Assembly: GCF_008370045.1 (NCBI RefSeq)
Contig: NZ_VOBN01000006.1
Coordinates: 186,001 to 250,000 of the forward strand
Direction of reading: 5' to 3'
DNA: 64,000 nucleotides
Origin: Pseudomonas sp. ANT_J12
GTDB lineage: Bacteria > Pseudomonadota > Gammaproteobacteria > Pseudomonadales > Pseudomonadaceae
The notes beneath the pieces are model-generated. The model searched no databases. It was not told the origin of the DNA and saw only the letters and a program-made list of their open reading frames with translations. This document shows positions 10,268 to 18,820 of this stretch, piece by piece; the stretch's first letter is position 1, and each line of letters opens with the position of its first letter. A program made the position numbers and the translations under genes.

Positions 10268-11272
10268 TCAGCTCAACTCGCCACACAGATCCAGTTCGAC
10301 CAGGCGTCGCACGTTGGCGTTATCCAGGTCGGCGCCGAGCAGCGCATGGAGCTTGCCGAACGCCGCTTCTCGGGTCATGCCGCCACCCGACAACACGCCG
10401 ACACCGCGCAGGCGACTGCCCGCCTCATACACATCCAGCTCGACCCCGCCTTCATGGCACTGCGTCACCGCCACCACCACCACGCCGTTGTCCCGCGCCC
10501 GTTCCAGCGCGGCGAGAAACTCAGGGTTATCACTTGGCCCGGTACCGCTGCCGTAGCACTCCAACACCAAGCCTTGAATGCCGCTGTCGAGCAGGCCATT
10601 CAGCACGTCGGCACCAATGCCGGGGAACAGCGGCAGTACCGCGACGTTCGCCAATTGCTTGGGTTGGTTGTAGGTCAGCGCTGCCGGCAGAGAAGCCGCC
10701 TTCACGCCGCCACCCTGACGCTCAAGCCGCTTGAACGGATGACGACCGAAACTGCGCACCTTCGCGCAACGGGTCGGGTCCAGCAGTTCGCCGTGGAAGT
10801 ACAGGTGCACGCCCGGCGCCAGACCATGGCCCAAGGCAACCAGCGCACCACTGAGGTTTTCCCAGGCATCGCTGTCAGTCACGCCGGCCGGGAGCATCGA
10901 GCCGGTGAAACACACGCGGGCATGCAGGCCGAGCAACTGGAAGCTCATGGCGGCGGCACTGTAGGCGAGGGTGTCGGTGCCGTGCAGGATCAGCACGCTG
11001 TCGCAGCCCTGTACATCCACGGCATCGACCACCGCTTCGCGCAGTTGCTGCCAATAGGCCGGGGTCATGTTGGCGCTGTCGATCAGCGGGCTCATCTCGC
11101 GAAAGCGCCACTGCGGCACCACCAGTTCAGGCTGGTTGTGCAGGTAGTCGCGCATCCGCACTTCGAAACCGGATGCCGGGGCCAGGCCGTGGGCGCTGGC
11201 TTGCATGCCGATGGTGCCGCCGGTGTAGAGCACCATGACGTGCTGGGCGGCAGGGTAGGTCGAGGCATTCAT
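10268..11272 (-). CDS. ansA: L-asparaginase (bacterial type I/II fold)
   Basis: The 334-aa protein has both catalytic signatures of the asparaginase/glutaminase family: YTGGTIG near residues 16-22 (nucleophilic Thr) and LHGTDT at residues 96-101. There is no signal peptide, so it should act in the cytoplasm, converting L-asparagine to aspartate and ammonia; AnsA is therefore the better name than AnsB. The start at 11272 follows GGAG closely. The genes upstream on the same strand encode an AGCS amino-acid symporter and aspartase, giving a possible pathway of asparagine uptake, deamidation to aspartate and deamination to fumarate. Confidence 0.9.
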   Translation of the reverse strand: MNASTYPAAQHVMVLYTGGTIGMQASAHGLAPASGFEVRMRDYLHNQPELVVPQWRFREMSPLIDSANMTPAYWQQLREAVVDAVDVQGCDSVLILHGTDTLAYSAAAMSFQLLGLHARVCFTGSMLPAGVTDSDAWENLSGALVALGHGLAPGVHLYFHGELLDPTRCAKVRSFGRHPFKRLERQGGGVKAASLPAALTYNQPKQLANVAVLPLFPGIGADVLNGLLDSGIQGLVLECYGSGTGPSDNPEFLAALERARDNGVVVVAVTQCHEGGVELDVYEAGSRLRGVGVLSGGGMTREAAFGKLHALLGADLDNANVRRLVELDLCGELS

Positions 11273-11338
11273 GGAGGTTCTCCGAAAGCGAAAACAACAT
11301 ACGACCGAGCATGACGCCGGCCGTACGTTGTGTCACGT

Positions 11339-11366
11339 CGGGCGCAGGGGAGGCGCCCGGTTTTTT
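11339..11366 (+). terminator. Hairpin with T-run, oriented against the surrounding genes
   Basis: CGGGCGC and GCGCCCG form a 7-bp stem around a short loop, followed on the plus strand by TTTTTT (11361-11366). Both neighbouring genes are on the minus strand. It may stop antisense transcription, or simply act as a stem-loop after the symporter gene. Confidence 0.4.
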
Positions 11367-11371
11367 ACCGA

Positions 11372-12829
11372 TCAGCGTTGCGCTGCGGGTACGCCTTGCG
11401 GCTCAACGGCTGCTTTTGGCGCAGCGGCTGGCGGGTTGGCTGGCCAGGCTTGCAGGTCCAGGTCCAGATCCGGGAACTTGCTCGAATCGAACACCGGGGT
11501 CTTGATGCCGGCAGCGCGCTGGTCATCGTAGTCACGCAGGATGCGCATGCCGACCTTGAACAGCAGGAACAGCGCGATCAGGTTCACGAACGCGAGCATG
11601 GTCATGGTGATGTCGGCGAAGGCGAACACCGTGCCGAGGTTTTCGACGGCACCCCACGAGATCAGCAGCAGCACAATAGCGCGGTAGGTGATGACGGCCA
11701 TGCGGCTGTCCTTGGCGCCCATCAAGAAGCGCAGGTTGCTCTCGCCCAGGTAGTAGTTGTAGAGGATCGAGGTGAACACGAACAACGACAGGGCCACGGA
11801 GATGAAGATGCGGCCCCAGTCTCCGACCACGGCCGCCAGGGAGTTCTGGGTCAGGGCAATGCCGTCGCCTTCGAAGCCCGGGGTGTAGAAGCCCGAGAGC
11901 AGGATCAGCAACGCGGTGCAGGTGCAGATCACGAAGGTGTCGAGGAACACGCTGAACGCCTGAACCACGCCCTGAGCAACCGGGTGTTCGACCGAAGCCA
12001 CGGCGGCCACGTTTGGCGCACTGCCCAGGCCGGCTTCGTTGGCGAACACGCCACGCTTCACGCCCATGACGATGGCGCTGCCGATCAGGCCGCCGAAGGC
12101 CTGGTCCATACCGAAGGCACTTTTGACGATGGTCATGAGCATCGCTGGAACATGGTCGAATTGCAGCACGATCACGTAGAGGGTCACGCCGATGTACACC
12201 AGGGTTTTCACCGGCACCAGCAGGTCAGCGACCTTGGCGATGCGCTTGATGCCACCGACGAACACCAGGCCTAGCAGCAGGGCCAGGGCCAGGCCGGAGT
12301 AGGCGGTGTCGAAGCCGAAGGCGTTTTGCAGTGAGTGAGTCACGGCGTGGGATTGCAGGCCGTTGAACGCGAAACCGAAGGTGATCAGCAGCAGGAACGC
12401 CATGATCATCCCCAACCAGCGTTTCTGCAGGCCATGCTGGATGTAATAGGACGGGCCTCCACGGTAAGTGCCGTCGGAGTCGCAGCGCTTATAGAGCTGG
12501 CCGAGGGAGCATTCGAAGAAGCTGCTGGACATGCCGACCAGCGCGGTCACCCACATCCAGAACACCGCACCTGGCCCGCCGAGGGTCACGGCGATGCCGA
12601 CACCGGCGATGTTGCCCGCACCGACGCGGCCGGCGAGGCTGAGCATCAGGGCCTGGAACGAACTGAGTTGCCCGGCGCTGCTTTTGAGGCTGTCACGGAA
12701 TACCGCAAACATGTGGAAGAAGTGGCGCAATTGAACGAAACGCGAGCGGATCGTGAAGTAGCTACCGAGCCCGACAATGAGCACGATCAGTACTTTCCCT
12801 GAGAGGAAGTCGTTGATGACTTCGAGCAT
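11372..12829 (-). CDS. Sodium:amino-acid symporter of the AGCS (alanine or glycine:cation) family
   Basis: The 485-aa polytopic membrane protein has about ten hydrophobic segments and family motifs: GRVGAGNIAGVG near residue 67, GGPGAVFWMW shortly after, and FANEAGLGSAPN around residue 270. AGCS carriers import alanine, glycine or related amino acids with sodium. The position between aspartase and asparaginase genes on the same strand suggests the substrate may be asparagine, aspartate or another amino acid feeding that route, but specificity cannot be read from sequence. The C-terminal tail after the last membrane segment is rich in Pro and Ala. The 465 bp upstream hold a REP element and the aspA terminator. 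Confidence 0.9.
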   Translation of the reverse strand: MLEVINDFLSGKVLIVLIVGLGSYFTIRSRFVQLRHFFHMFAVFRDSLKSSAGQLSSFQALMLSLAGRVGAGNIAGVGIAVTLGGPGAVFWMWVTALVGMSSSFFECSLGQLYKRCDSDGTYRGGPSYYIQHGLQKRWLGMIMAFLLLITFGFAFNGLQSHAVTHSLQNAFGFDTAYSGLALALLLGLVFVGGIKRIAKVADLLVPVKTLVYIGVTLYVIVLQFDHVPAMLMTIVKSAFGMDQAFGGLIGSAIVMGVKRGVFANEAGLGSAPNVAAVASVEHPVAQGVVQAFSVFLDTFVICTCTALLILLSGFYTPGFEGDGIALTQNSLAAVVGDWGRIFISVALSLFVFTSILYNYYLGESNLRFLMGAKDSRMAVITYRAIVLLLISWGAVENLGTVFAFADITMTMLAFVNLIALFLLFKVGMRILRDYDDQRAAGIKTPVFDSSKFPDLDLDLQAWPANPPAAAPKAAVEPQGVPAAQR

Positions 12830-13089
12830 GGATTATTCCTCGCTGTTTTTTGTTTAAGCAAATGCTGGAGAGGCAGAAACATCGCGTTACACCGACGTGC
12901 GCAAGGCATGACAGGTGAGGCGAGGGTTCGTCCCGGTTCCATATCGCGGGTTGTTATTAGTTCGGGTTTCGCATGGGTTTGGGCCTCGTTACCGACGACC
13001 GCTCACGCGAAGAGGGGCGGCACTATACCTATCAGTGCGACGCCCGTCTGCACGGTTGTGGTGCAAGCGATGAAACGAGGTCCTTTCTC

Positions 13090-13158
13090 TTGCAGGAGCA
13101 TGGCTTGCCCGCGATGGCGATTTTGCGGGCGCCATCGCGGGCAAGCCTTGCTCCTACA
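13090..13158. repeat. REP-type palindrome (TGTAGGAGC...GCTTGCCCGCG family), divergent copy
   Basis: Two inverted arms with TTGCAGGAGC, GGCTTGCCCGCGATGGCG and its complement CGCCATCGCGGGCAAGCC, ending CTCCTACAG. Related copies lie at 18724, 30303 and 31441. It occupies the centre of the 465-bp gap between the symporter gene and aspA. Confidence 0.7.
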
Positions 13159-13202
13159 GAAGTCGATCCAGGCACGATCTATACGGTCGGGCCTGTAAAC
13201 AG

Positions 13203-13240
13203 TTAAAAAAAAGGGCTCGGGGAATAAATCCCCAAGCCCT
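13203..13240 (-). terminator. Rho-independent terminator of aspA
   Basis: Read on the minus strand: AGGGCTTGGGGA, loop, TCCCCGAGCCCT, then a run of eight T. It starts about 55 bp after the aspA stop. This suggests aspA is transcribed apart from the downstream symporter gene, which would then need its own promoter between 12830 and 13200. Confidence 0.85.
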
Positions 13241-13294
13241 CAAAAGGTGAGAGGTGTCTAGTCCCTCGACCTGGTGAGCGTGTGCAGCGTTCGG

Positions 13295-14719
13295 TTAAGC
13301 CTTCAGAGGCACCAGACGCGGAGCAATCATGTTTTCCGGGCGCAGGATGTCGGCGAGCATTTCGTCGTCGAGCAAGCCTTCTTCGCGCACCAGTTCCAGC
13401 ACGCCGCGCCCGCTTTCGAGGGCGATACGGGCGATGCGGGTGGCGTTTTCATAGCCGATGTACGGGTTCAGCGCGGTGACCAGGCCGATCGAGTGCTCGA
13501 CCAGTTCGCGGCAGCGCTCTTCGTTGGCGGTGATGCCGACGATGCAGTGCTCGCGCAGCATGTCCATGGCGCGTTGCAGCAGGCGGATCGAGTCGAAGAT
13601 CTTGAACGCGATCAGCGGCTCCATCACGTTCAGTTGCAACTGGCCGCCTTCGGCCGCGATGGTCAGGGCCAGGTCGTTGCCGATGATCTGGAACGCCACC
13701 TGGTTAACCGCTTCCGGAATCACCGGGTTGACTTTGCCAGGCATGATCGAGCTGCCTGGCTGACGAGCCGGCAGGTTGATTTCGTTGATGCCGGTGCGTG
13801 GGCCGCTGGACAGCAGGCGCAGGTCGTTGCAGATCTTCGACAGCTTGACCGCGGTGCGCTTGAGCATGCCGGAGAACAGCACGAAGGCGCCCATGTCGGA
13901 AGTGGCTTCGATCAGGTCGGCGGCCGGCACCAGCGGTTGACCGCTGATCAGGGCCAGGCGTTGCACGGCCAGGTGCTGGTAACGCGGGTCAGCGTTGATG
14001 CCGGTGCCGATGGCGGTGCCGCCCAGGTTCACTTCAGTCAGCAGTTCCGGGGCCAGCGTCTTCAGACGGGCCAGGTCTTCGCCCAGCGTGGTGGCGAACG
14101 CGCGGAATTCCTGGCCGAGGGTCATCGGCACGGCGTCTTGCAGTTGGGTACGGCCCATCTTCAATACGTGGCTGAACTCAACACCTTTGGCAGCGAACGC
14201 CTGGATCAGGCTGTCGAGGCTGGCCAGCAGCGCGTCGTGACCCAACAGCAGACCCAGGCGGATCGCGGTCGGATAGGCGTCGTTGGTCGACTGCGCCATG
14301 TTCACGTCGTTGTTCGGGTGCAGGTATTGGTATTCGCCCTTCTGGTGACCCATGGCCTCCAGCGCGATGTTGGCGATGACTTCGTTGGCATTCATGTTGG
14401 TCGAAGTGCCAGCGCCGCCTTGAATCATGTCCACCACGAACTCTTCGTGGAAATCGCCGCGGATCAGTCGTGCACAGGCTTCGCTGATGGCAGCGTGCTT
14501 GGCTTCGCTCAGGTGACCCAACTCGCGGTTGGCATCAGCGGCGGCTTGTTTAACCATCGCCAGGCCGACCACCAGTTTCGGGTAATGCGAAATCGGAACG
14601 CCGGAGAGACGGAAGTTGTTCACCGCTCGCAGGGTCTGGATGCCGTAATACGCTTGAGCAGGTACTTCGAGTACGCCAAGCAGGTCTTTTTCTGTGCGGA
14701 AAGATGCAGCGGAGGACAT
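13295..14719 (-). CDS. aspA: Aspartate ammonia-lyase (aspartase)
   Basis: The protein belongs to the fumarase/aspartase superfamily and contains the signature GSSIMPGKVNP, whose SS-loop closes the active site. It also has the conserved GTSTNMNANEV segment. It converts aspartate to fumarate and ammonia. I chose the ATG at 14719 (MSSAASFRTEKDLLG, 474 aa), close to the length I remember for P. fluorescens aspartase. A second in-frame ATG at 14731 gives 478 aa and cannot be excluded. A LysR-type gene is divergent 180 bp away, an arrangement also found in P. aeruginosa (PA5428-PA5429). Confidence 0.93.
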   Translation of the reverse strand: MSSAASFRTEKDLLGVLEVPAQAYYGIQTLRAVNNFRLSGVPISHYPKLVVGLAMVKQAAADANRELGHLSEAKHAAISEACARLIRGDFHEEFVVDMIQGGAGTSTNMNANEVIANIALEAMGHQKGEYQYLHPNNDVNMAQSTNDAYPTAIRLGLLLGHDALLASLDSLIQAFAAKGVEFSHVLKMGRTQLQDAVPMTLGQEFRAFATTLGEDLARLKTLAPELLTEVNLGGTAIGTGINADPRYQHLAVQRLALISGQPLVPAADLIEATSDMGAFVLFSGMLKRTAVKLSKICNDLRLLSSGPRTGINEINLPARQPGSSIMPGKVNPVIPEAVNQVAFQIIGNDLALTIAAEGGQLQLNVMEPLIAFKIFDSIRLLQRAMDMLREHCIVGITANEERCRELVEHSIGLVTALNPYIGYENATRIARIALESGRGVLELVREEGLLDDEMLADILRPENMIAPRLVPLKA

Positions 14720-14899
14720 GATAGAAATCATCTCAATATGGACCCGGACTGTGCCGGAACGCTGTGAATGCTAGGCTTGTGGAGATTTTTGGGCCAATGC
14801 TGTTAAGCGCTGGCCTATGCACATTCGGCATAATGCCCGTGTGACGCCGCGTGTGCGGCGAGCGTGTGACCTAAATTGGTGCGTGTCCGGGAGGATCTG

Positions 14900-15817
14900 A
14901 TGAATCTGGAAAGCAAATGGCTGGAGGACTTTAGTGCCCTGGCCGCCACCCGCAGCTTTTCTCAGGCTGCGGAACGCCGTTTTGTGACCCAGCCTGCGTT
15001 TAGCCGACGGATCCGCAGCCTGGAAGCCGCGTTGGGGCTGCAATTGGTCAACCGTTCGCGCACGCCGGTCGAGCTGACGGCAGCGGGGCAATTGTTCCTG
15101 GTGACCGCGCGGACGGTGGTCGAGCAGCTGGGCGAAGTGTTGCGCCATCTGCATCACCTGGAAGGCGGGCAGGGCGAGGTGATGCAGGTCGCGGCCGCTC
15201 ACTCGCTGGCGCTGGGGTTCTTTCCGCGATGGATCGCGCAGTTGCGTAATGAAGGCCTGAACATTGCCACGCGGCTGGTGGCCACCAACGTCGGCGATGC
15301 GGTGCATGCGCTTCGCGAGGGCGGCTGTGACTTGATGCTGGCGTTCTACGACCCCGATGCGGCGTTGCAGATGGACCCGGAGATTTTCCCGTCGTTGCAC
15401 CTGGGCCATACCGAAATGCTGCCGGTGTGCGCCGCTGATGCCGAGGGCAAACCGTTATTCGATCTGGAAGGCGAAGGCAGTGTGCCGCTGCTGGCCTACA
15501 GCGCCGGCGCGTTTCTTGGCCGTTCGGTGAACATGTTGCTGCGCCAGCGGGCGCTACGTTTCACCACCATTTATGAGACCGCCATGGCCGACAGCCTGAA
15601 AAGCATGGCGCTGGAAGGCCTGGGCATTGCCTGGGTGCCGCAACTGAGCGTGCGCGCCGAACTGGCGCGCGGTGAACTGGTGGTGTGCGGCGGCCCGCAA
15701 TGGCATGTGCCGCTGGAGATTCGTTTGTACCGCTGCGCGCTGGTGCGCAAGGCGAATGTGCGGTTGTTGTGGCGCAAGCTTGAAGGGGGCGCCGCGCAAG
15801 GCACGACCGGGCAATGA
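14900..15817 (+). CDS. LysR-type transcriptional regulator divergent from aspA
   Basis: The ATG at 14900 follows GGGAGG with 6-7 bases spacing; the upstream GTG at 14876 has none. The 305-aa protein has an N-terminal winged helix-turn-helix (LAATRSFSQAAERRFVTQPAFSRR split over residues 12-35) and a LysR substrate-binding domain. LysR regulators commonly control the divergent gene, here aspA, in response to a pathway metabolite; that aspartate or fumarate is the signal is inference. The start is 180 bp from that of aspA. The end overlaps a long inverted repeat by two bases. Confidence 0.88.
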   Translation: MNLESKWLEDFSALAATRSFSQAAERRFVTQPAFSRRIRSLEAALGLQLVNRSRTPVELTAAGQLFLVTARTVVEQLGEVLRHLHHLEGGQGEVMQVAAAHSLALGFFPRWIAQLRNEGLNIATRLVATNVGDAVHALREGGCDLMLAFYDPDAALQMDPEIFPSLHLGHTEMLPVCAADAEGKPLFDLEGEGSVPLLAYSAGAFLGRSVNMLLRQRALRFTTIYETAMADSLKSMALEGLGIAWVPQLSVRAELARGELVVCGGPQWHVPLEIRLYRCALVRKANVRLLWRKLEGGAAQGTTGQ

Positions 15818-15924
15818 TCGTTCCCACGCTCTGCGTGGGAATGCAGCCCGGGACGCTCCGCGTCCCAAAAAGCGTGACGCAGAGCGTCACAGGAGGCGTT
15901 GCCCCGCAGAGCGTGGGAACGATC
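15816..15924. repeat. Long inverted repeat element (GATCGTTCCCACGC family), copy 2
   Basis: Ends match copy 1 (GATCGTTCCCACGCTCTGCGTGG and its inverted partner at 15900-15924), with inner CGCTCCGCG/GCGTGACGC palindromes. It begins at the stop codon of the LysR gene and could act as its transcription end. Confidence 0.75.
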
Positions 15925-16025
15925 GATTTACGCTGTTTTTCGCTGACCTTCGAGTCAATAAAACCGGCACTTTGCGCCGGATGACAGATGGTCGTCCCGG
16001 GGGCTGTTTATCTGCTTCATTGAGG

Positions 16026-16145
16026 TATACTGCGCGGCCTTCGGCCGGTTCGTCCGGCCATTTTTCGTACAATCAAGCCACGCATTTCTGCGTGGCTTGT
16101 TGTTTTTGACGCGCCTGCGGGCGCCCAGAGAGAAGAGGCACGACG
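16026..16145 (+). promoter_or_regulatory. purE leader: -10-like hexamer followed by two hairpins with T-runs
   Basis: TATACT at 16026-16031 is a good -10 hexamer, but no convincing -35 is seen 17 bp upstream. Downstream come a hairpin GGCCGG-TTCG-TCCGGCC followed by ATTTTT (about 16044-16065) and a stronger one, AAGCCACGCA-TTTC-TGCGTGGCTT followed by GTTGTTTTT (about 16075-16107). The purE start is at 16146. Two terminator-like structures between a promoter and the gene it appears to serve suggest attenuation. Alternatively they end the LysR transcript and the real promoter lies elsewhere. Confidence 0.45.
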
Positions 16146-16637
16146 ATGAGTGCACTGGTTGGCGTGATCATGGGCTCCAAGTCCGATTGGTCCACCCTTA
16201 GCCACACCGCCGATATGCTGGAAAAGCTCGGCATCCCTTACGAGGTGAAAGTGGTCTCTGCCCACCGCACCCCGGACCTGCTGTTCCAGTACGCCGAAGA
16301 GGCCGAGGCGCGTGGCATCGAGGTGATCATCGCCGGTGCCGGTGGCGCGGCCCACCTGCCAGGCATGTGTGCGGCCAAGACCCACCTGCCGGTGCTGGGC
16401 GTTCCGGTGCAGTCGTCGATGCTGTCCGGCGTCGATTCCCTGCTGTCGATCGTGCAGATGCCCGCGGGCATTCCGGTCGCCACCCTGGCCATCGGCAAGG
16501 CTGGCGCGATCAACGCAGCCCTGCTGTCGGCGAGTATCCTCGGCGCCAAGCACCCGCAGTTCCACGCGGTGCTGAAAACCTTCCGTGCTGAGCAGACAGA
16601 CAGCGTCCTGGACAATCCAGACCCACGCATCGCCTGA
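16146..16637 (+). CDS. purE: N5-carboxyaminoimidazole ribonucleotide mutase
   Basis: The 163-aa protein starts [15 protein letters not shown], with the class I PurE nucleotide-binding motif GSKSDW and the conserved SAHRTP and [11 protein letters not shown] segments. It rearranges N5-CAIR to CAIR in purine synthesis. Length fits the family. AGAGAAGAGG lies upstream of the ATG. purK follows 11 bp downstream, so the two consecutive steps are encoded together, as in most proteobacteria. Confidence 0.97.
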   Translation: MSALVGVIMGSKSDWSTLSHTADMLEKLGIPYEVKVVSAHRTPDLLFQYAEEAEARGIEVIIAGAGGAAHLPGMCAAKTHLPVLGVPVQSSMLSGVDSLLSIVQMPAGIPVATLAIGKAGAINAALLSASILGAKHPQFHAVLKTFRAEQTDSVLDNPDPRIA

Positions 16638-16648
16638 GGTTGTTGACG

Positions 16649-17731
16649 ATGAAAATCGGTGTAATCGGTGGCGGCCAGTTGGGCCGCATGTTGGCGCTGG
16701 CGGGCACTCCGCTGGGCATGAACTTCGCTTTCCTCGACCCGGCGCCGGACGCTTGCGCGGCTGCGTTGGGCGAACACCTGCGGGCCGATTACGGCGATCA
16801 GGATCACTTGCGTCAGCTGGCTGATGAAGTCGATCTGGTGACTTTCGAGTTCGAAAGCGTCCCGGCCGAAACCGTGGCCTTCCTCTCGCAATTCGTCCCG
16901 GTCTACCCGAGCGCCGAAGCCCTGCGCATCGCCCGTGATCGCTGGTTCGAGAAGAGCATGTTCAAGGACCTGGGGATTCCCACCCCGGCGTTCGCCGACA
17001 TCCAGTCGCAAGCTGATCTGGACGCTGCCGTGGCGTCCATCGGTCTGCCGGCCGTGTTGAAAACCCGCACGCTGGGTTACGACGGCAAGGGCCAGAAAGT
17101 CCTGCGCAAACCGGAAGACGTGGTCGGCACCTTCGCCGAACTGGGCAGCGTCGCTTGCCTGCTGGAAGGCTTCGTGCCGTTCACTGGCGAAGTCTCGCTG
17201 ATCGCCGTGCGTGCTCGCGATGGCGAAACCCGCTTCTATCCGCTGGTTCACAACACCCACGACAGCGGCATCCTCAAGCTGTCCGTGGCCAGCACCGATC
17301 ACCCGCTGCAAGCCCTGGCGCAAGACTATTCCAGCCGTGTGCTCAAGCAGCTGAATTACGTCGGCGTGATGGCGTTCGAGTTCTTTGAAGTCGACGGTGG
17401 CCTCAAAGCCAACGAAATCGCCCCGCGCGTGCACAACTCCGGGCACTGGACCACCGAAGGCGCCGAGTGCAGCCAGTTCGAAAACCACCTGCGGGCCGTT
17501 GCCGGTCTGCCATTGGGTTCGACGGCCAAGATTGGCGAGAGCGCGATGCTCAACTTCATCGGCGTTGTTCCGCCGGTCGAGAAAGTGATCGCCATCGACG
17601 ACTGCCATTTGCACCACTACGGCAAGGCGTTCAAGGCCGGGCGCAAGGTTGGTCACGCCAACCTGCGTTGCGCCGATCGCGAGACCCTCGCGGCGCAGAT
17701 CCTCAAGGTCGAAGCGCTGATCGCCGAATAG
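16649..17731 (+). CDS. purK: N5-carboxyaminoimidazole ribonucleotide synthase
   Basis: The 360-aa ATP-grasp enzyme begins MKIGVIGGGQLGRM, the standard PurK N-terminus. It uses ATP and bicarbonate to turn AIR into N5-CAIR, the substrate of PurE. Family segments visible are KTRTLGYDGKGQ (ATP-grasp loop) and EIAPRVHNSGHW near the C-terminus. I chose the ATG at 16649, which has TGAGG 8 bases upstream overlapping the purE stop; a TTG at 16640 is also in frame. Two small hairpins without T-runs follow the gene. Confidence 0.96.
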   Translation: MKIGVIGGGQLGRMLALAGTPLGMNFAFLDPAPDACAAALGEHLRADYGDQDHLRQLADEVDLVTFEFESVPAETVAFLSQFVPVYPSAEALRIARDRWFEKSMFKDLGIPTPAFADIQSQADLDAAVASIGLPAVLKTRTLGYDGKGQKVLRKPEDVVGTFAELGSVACLLEGFVPFTGEVSLIAVRARDGETRFYPLVHNTHDSGILKLSVASTDHPLQALAQDYSSRVLKQLNYVGVMAFEFFEVDGGLKANEIAPRVHNSGHWTTEGAECSQFENHLRAVAGLPLGSTAKIGESAMLNFIGVVPPVEKVIAIDDCHLHHYGKAFKAGRKVGHANLRCADRETLAAQILKVEALIAE

Positions 17732-17743
17732 TTTCATGTGGCA

Positions 17744-17811
17744 GCGGCGGAACCTTCAGAGTCCGCCGTTCTCTGATGGCAGGATGCCAAAGTCTGTCTA
17801 GTCTTTGGCAT
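17744..17811. other. Two consecutive hairpins in the purK-downstream gap
   Basis: CGGCGGA/TCCGCCG (17744-17768) and ATGCCAAAG/CTTTGGCAT (17784-17792 and 17803-17811) each form a stem. Neither is followed by a T-run. They lie in the 105-bp gap before the GlsB-type gene and may end the purEK message or sit in the next gene's leader. Confidence 0.35.
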
Positions 17812-17836
17812 AACCAACCAATCAGAGGGAAATGCC

Positions 17837-18082
17837 ATGGGAATTATCGGAACCATCTTTATCGGCTTGATCGTCGGCCTGCTGGCTCGGTTCCTGAAAC
17901 CGGGCGATGACAGCATGGGTTGGATCATGACCATCCTGCTCGGTATCGGCGGTTCGCTGGCGGCCACTTACGGCGGCCAGGCTCTGGGCATTTACCAGGC
18001 GGGCCAGGGCGCAGGCTTCCTCGGTGCGCTGGTTGGCGCCGTGGTGTTGCTGGTGCTCTACGGCTTGATCAAAAAGAACTGA
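17837..18082 (+). CDS. Small GlsB/YeaQ/YmgE-family membrane protein
   Basis: The 81-aa protein is almost entirely hydrophobic with three membrane segments and the glycine-rich pattern of the transglycosylase-associated/GlsB family (GIIGTIFIGLIVGLLAR at the N-terminus, GFLGALVGAVVLL near the end). Members are inner-membrane proteins often induced by stress; their molecular role is unclear. AGAGGGAAATGCC precedes the ATG. It appears to be a single-gene unit followed by a long hairpin. Confidence 0.85.
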   Translation: MGIIGTIFIGLIVGLLARFLKPGDDSMGWIMTILLGIGGSLAATYGGQALGIYQAGQGAGFLGALVGAVVLLVLYGLIKKN

Positions 18083-18094
18083 TTGATGCGACAA

Positions 18095-18125
18095 AGCCCT
18101 CTCTGCTGCGCAGGCAGAGAGGGCT
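18095..18125. terminator. 12-bp hairpin downstream of the GlsB-family gene
   Basis: AGCCCTCTCTGC (18095-18106) pairs perfectly with GCAGAGAGGGCT (18114-18125). No T-run follows on the plus strand. It lies 12 bp after the stop and probably ends or protects the message. Confidence 0.55.
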
Positions 18126-18156
18126 AGAATGCTCGCCATTCATACCGTCCTTTCTT

Positions 18157-18708
18157 ATGTCGAGCACCTCCATGCGCCGTCTTCTGCTGACTATCCTTTT
18201 ATTGGGCTCGGGCCTTGCCCATGCCGGCGAGCTGCCGGAAACCGACTGGCTGGAGCTGATGCCCAAGTCGGACCAGAAAGCCCTCGAGGCCATGCCCGAA
18301 ATCGACCACAACACCCCCGAAGGCGATGGCACCTTTACCTCAAAGGGTGGCATGAAGCAGAGCAAGGGCCTGCCGGCGGTGATGTACTCGACCAAAACCG
18401 TGCCGTCGATGAACGACAAGAACATTCGCATCGGTGGTTACCCGGTGCCGCTGGAGTCCGACGCCAAGGGTCGCAGCACGCTGTTTTTCCTGGTGCCGTA
18501 CCCGGGCGCCTGCATCCACGTGCCGCCACCGCCGCCTAACCAGTTGGTGCTGGTGCGTTATCCGAAAGGCTTGAAGCTGGACGATATCTACACACCGCTG
18601 TGGGTGACGGGCACGCTCAAGATCGAGAAGGTCAACAACGACCTGGCTGACGCGGCGTATGCGCTGGATGCGGCGAAGGTGCGGGTGGTGAAAGAATCAG
18701 ATTTGTAG
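18157..18708 (+). CDS. DUF3299 family periplasmic protein
   Basis: The protein has a signal peptide (MRRLLLTILLLGSGLAHA) and the hallmark of DUF3299 proteins, a VPYPGACIHVPPPPPNQ segment around residue 120, preceded by IRIGGYPVPLE. Family members are exported proteins of unknown function. Two starts are possible, ATG at 18157 (183 aa) and ATG at 18172 (178 aa); neither has a strong ribosome site and both keep the signal peptide. The single Cys in the CIHVPPPPPN motif may be functional, but no role can be assigned. Confidence 0.82.
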   Translation: MSSTSMRRLLLTILLLGSGLAHAGELPETDWLELMPKSDQKALEAMPEIDHNTPEGDGTFTSKGGMKQSKGLPAVMYSTKTVPSMNDKNIRIGGYPVPLESDAKGRSTLFFLVPYPGACIHVPPPPPNQLVLVRYPKGLKLDDIYTPLWVTGTLKIEKVNNDLADAAYALDAAKVRVVKESDL

Positions 18709-18723
18709 CGTTTGGTGGATCGA

Positions 18724-18817
18724 TTCGCGGGCAAGCCTCGCTCCTACAGGGGCGAGGTCCGACCACGAAAATTGTGGCGGCACCAATCCCCTGTAGGAGC
18801 GAGGCTTGCCCGCGAAG
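18724..18817. repeat. REP-type palindrome pair (TTCGCGGGCAAGCCTCGCTCCTACAG family)
   Basis: The left arm, TTCGCGGGCAAGCCTCGC then TCCTACAGGGG, is repeated inverted on the right, ending GGCTTGCCCGCGAA. It fills the gap between the convergent DUF3299 and mutarotase genes and can act as a shared transcript end. The same pair arrangement occurs at 30303 and 31441. Confidence 0.8.
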
Positions 18818-18820
18818 CTT

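Noticed and set aside
12908..13206. Small plus-strand frames between the symporter gene and aspA
   Set aside because: They run through a REP palindrome and have no ribosome site or family resemblance.
16075..16107. Possible tRNA or small RNA before purE
   Set aside because: The stem-loop is a simple hairpin followed by T-rich sequence; no cloverleaf or anticodon arm can be drawn.
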